Of a stretch of 46,169 nucleotides of DNA, positions 46,024 through 46,169 are shown piece by piece (position 1 is the first letter of the stretch; the number at the start of each line of letters is the position of its first letter). A program made the position numbers and the translations under genes. The notes under the pieces were generated by a model. The model did no database searches and was not told the DNA's origin. It worked only from the letters and a program-made list of their open reading frames with translations. This DNA is from Pseudomonadota bacterium. Its GTDB lineage: Bacteria; Pseudomonadota; Gammaproteobacteria; Burkholderiales; Sulfuriferulaceae. The DNA is taken from assembly GCA_021786845.1 (NCBI GenBank), contig JAJYMO010000080.1, positions 1 to 46,169 on the forward strand, read 5' to 3'.

Positions 46024-46169
46024 ATGAAAAAACATAATATTTCACGCTATAGCCTCATTGTGTTGATTGCTGCCTGCAGTGTCTTGTCAGGGTGTGCCGT
46101 GGTTGCCGTGGCCGATGCAGGTGTCAGTATCGTCGCAACAGGCGTATCCACCGCCGTATCACTGACTGG
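46024..46169 (+). CDS. Lipoprotein, 5' end only (NF038104-like)
   Basis: The window ends inside this gene. MKKHNISRYSLIVLIAACSVLSGC is a lipoprotein signal with lipobox LSGC. It continues with Ala/Val-rich AVVAVADAGVSIVATGVSTA, typical of a small outer-membrane lipoprotein family (NF038104) seen in proteobacteria. The rest of the protein and its function cannot be judged. Confidence 0.75.
   Translation, partial: MKKHNISRYSLIVLIAACSVLSGCAVVAVADAGVSIVATGVSTAVSLT

Overview
The window looks like a contiguous piece of a betaproteobacterial chromosome. Support comes from the gene order ndk-rlmN-pilF-rodZ-ispG-hisS-yfgM-bamB-der, the ypjD/ffh divergent pair, a DUF4936 gene behind ffh, a YgfX-like protein, and mid-range GC. 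Nitrosomonadales relatives (Gallionellaceae-like) are my best guess; this is an inference from gene order and protein style, not a search result.

Layout. 1-190: a possible 3' gene end and a bidirectional terminator. 190-2500: rhlE (minus) with a long, structured leader. 2500-13805: typA, then the ndk to der housekeeping run with many ATGA/TGATG overlaps (translation, tRNA charging, isoprenoids, pilus and cell-shape proteins, outer-membrane assembly). 14072-20302: transaldolase, an exported SCP2-like protein, mfd and serB. 20319-24831: a frameshifted copper-chaperone-like gene, then an NtrC-like site and a sigma-54-type promoter in front of a soluble double-Cache/CheW protein, followed by an EAL phosphodiesterase. 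25106-27411: a small alanine-rich lipoprotein and two L,D-transpeptidases. 27412-27900: an integrase remnant beside tRNA-Thr(TGT). 27947-31017: a minus-strand run of a YgfX-like protein, a degenerate receiver, a lipoate ligase-like protein, an unknown protein and YpjD. 31097-33780: ffh, DUF4936 and a hemolysin III family protein. 34007-37065: a LysR regulator divergent from leuC-leuD. 37362-42819: a minus-strand four-gene operon that appears to make a glucosylglycerate-type compatible solute. 43206-44896: an exported peroxiredoxin coupled to hemH. 45474 to the end: an HU gene and the start of a lipoprotein gene.

How the parts work together. The most unusual block is 37362-42819. It holds a GpgS-like synthase, a second GT-A glycosyltransferase, a membrane protein of the MscS TM-helix type, and one polypeptide that fuses a sugar-3-phosphoglycerate phosphatase to a glycerate kinase. 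Together these could make, dephosphorylate and recycle a glyceryl glycoside under osmotic or nitrogen stress. The second notable block is 20599-24831. There a nitrogen-type sigma-54 promoter appears to drive a cytoplasmic Cache-Cache-CheW protein next to a c-di-GMP phosphodiesterase that carries its own Cache/PDC-like tail. Both functional readings are inferences from domains and gene order.
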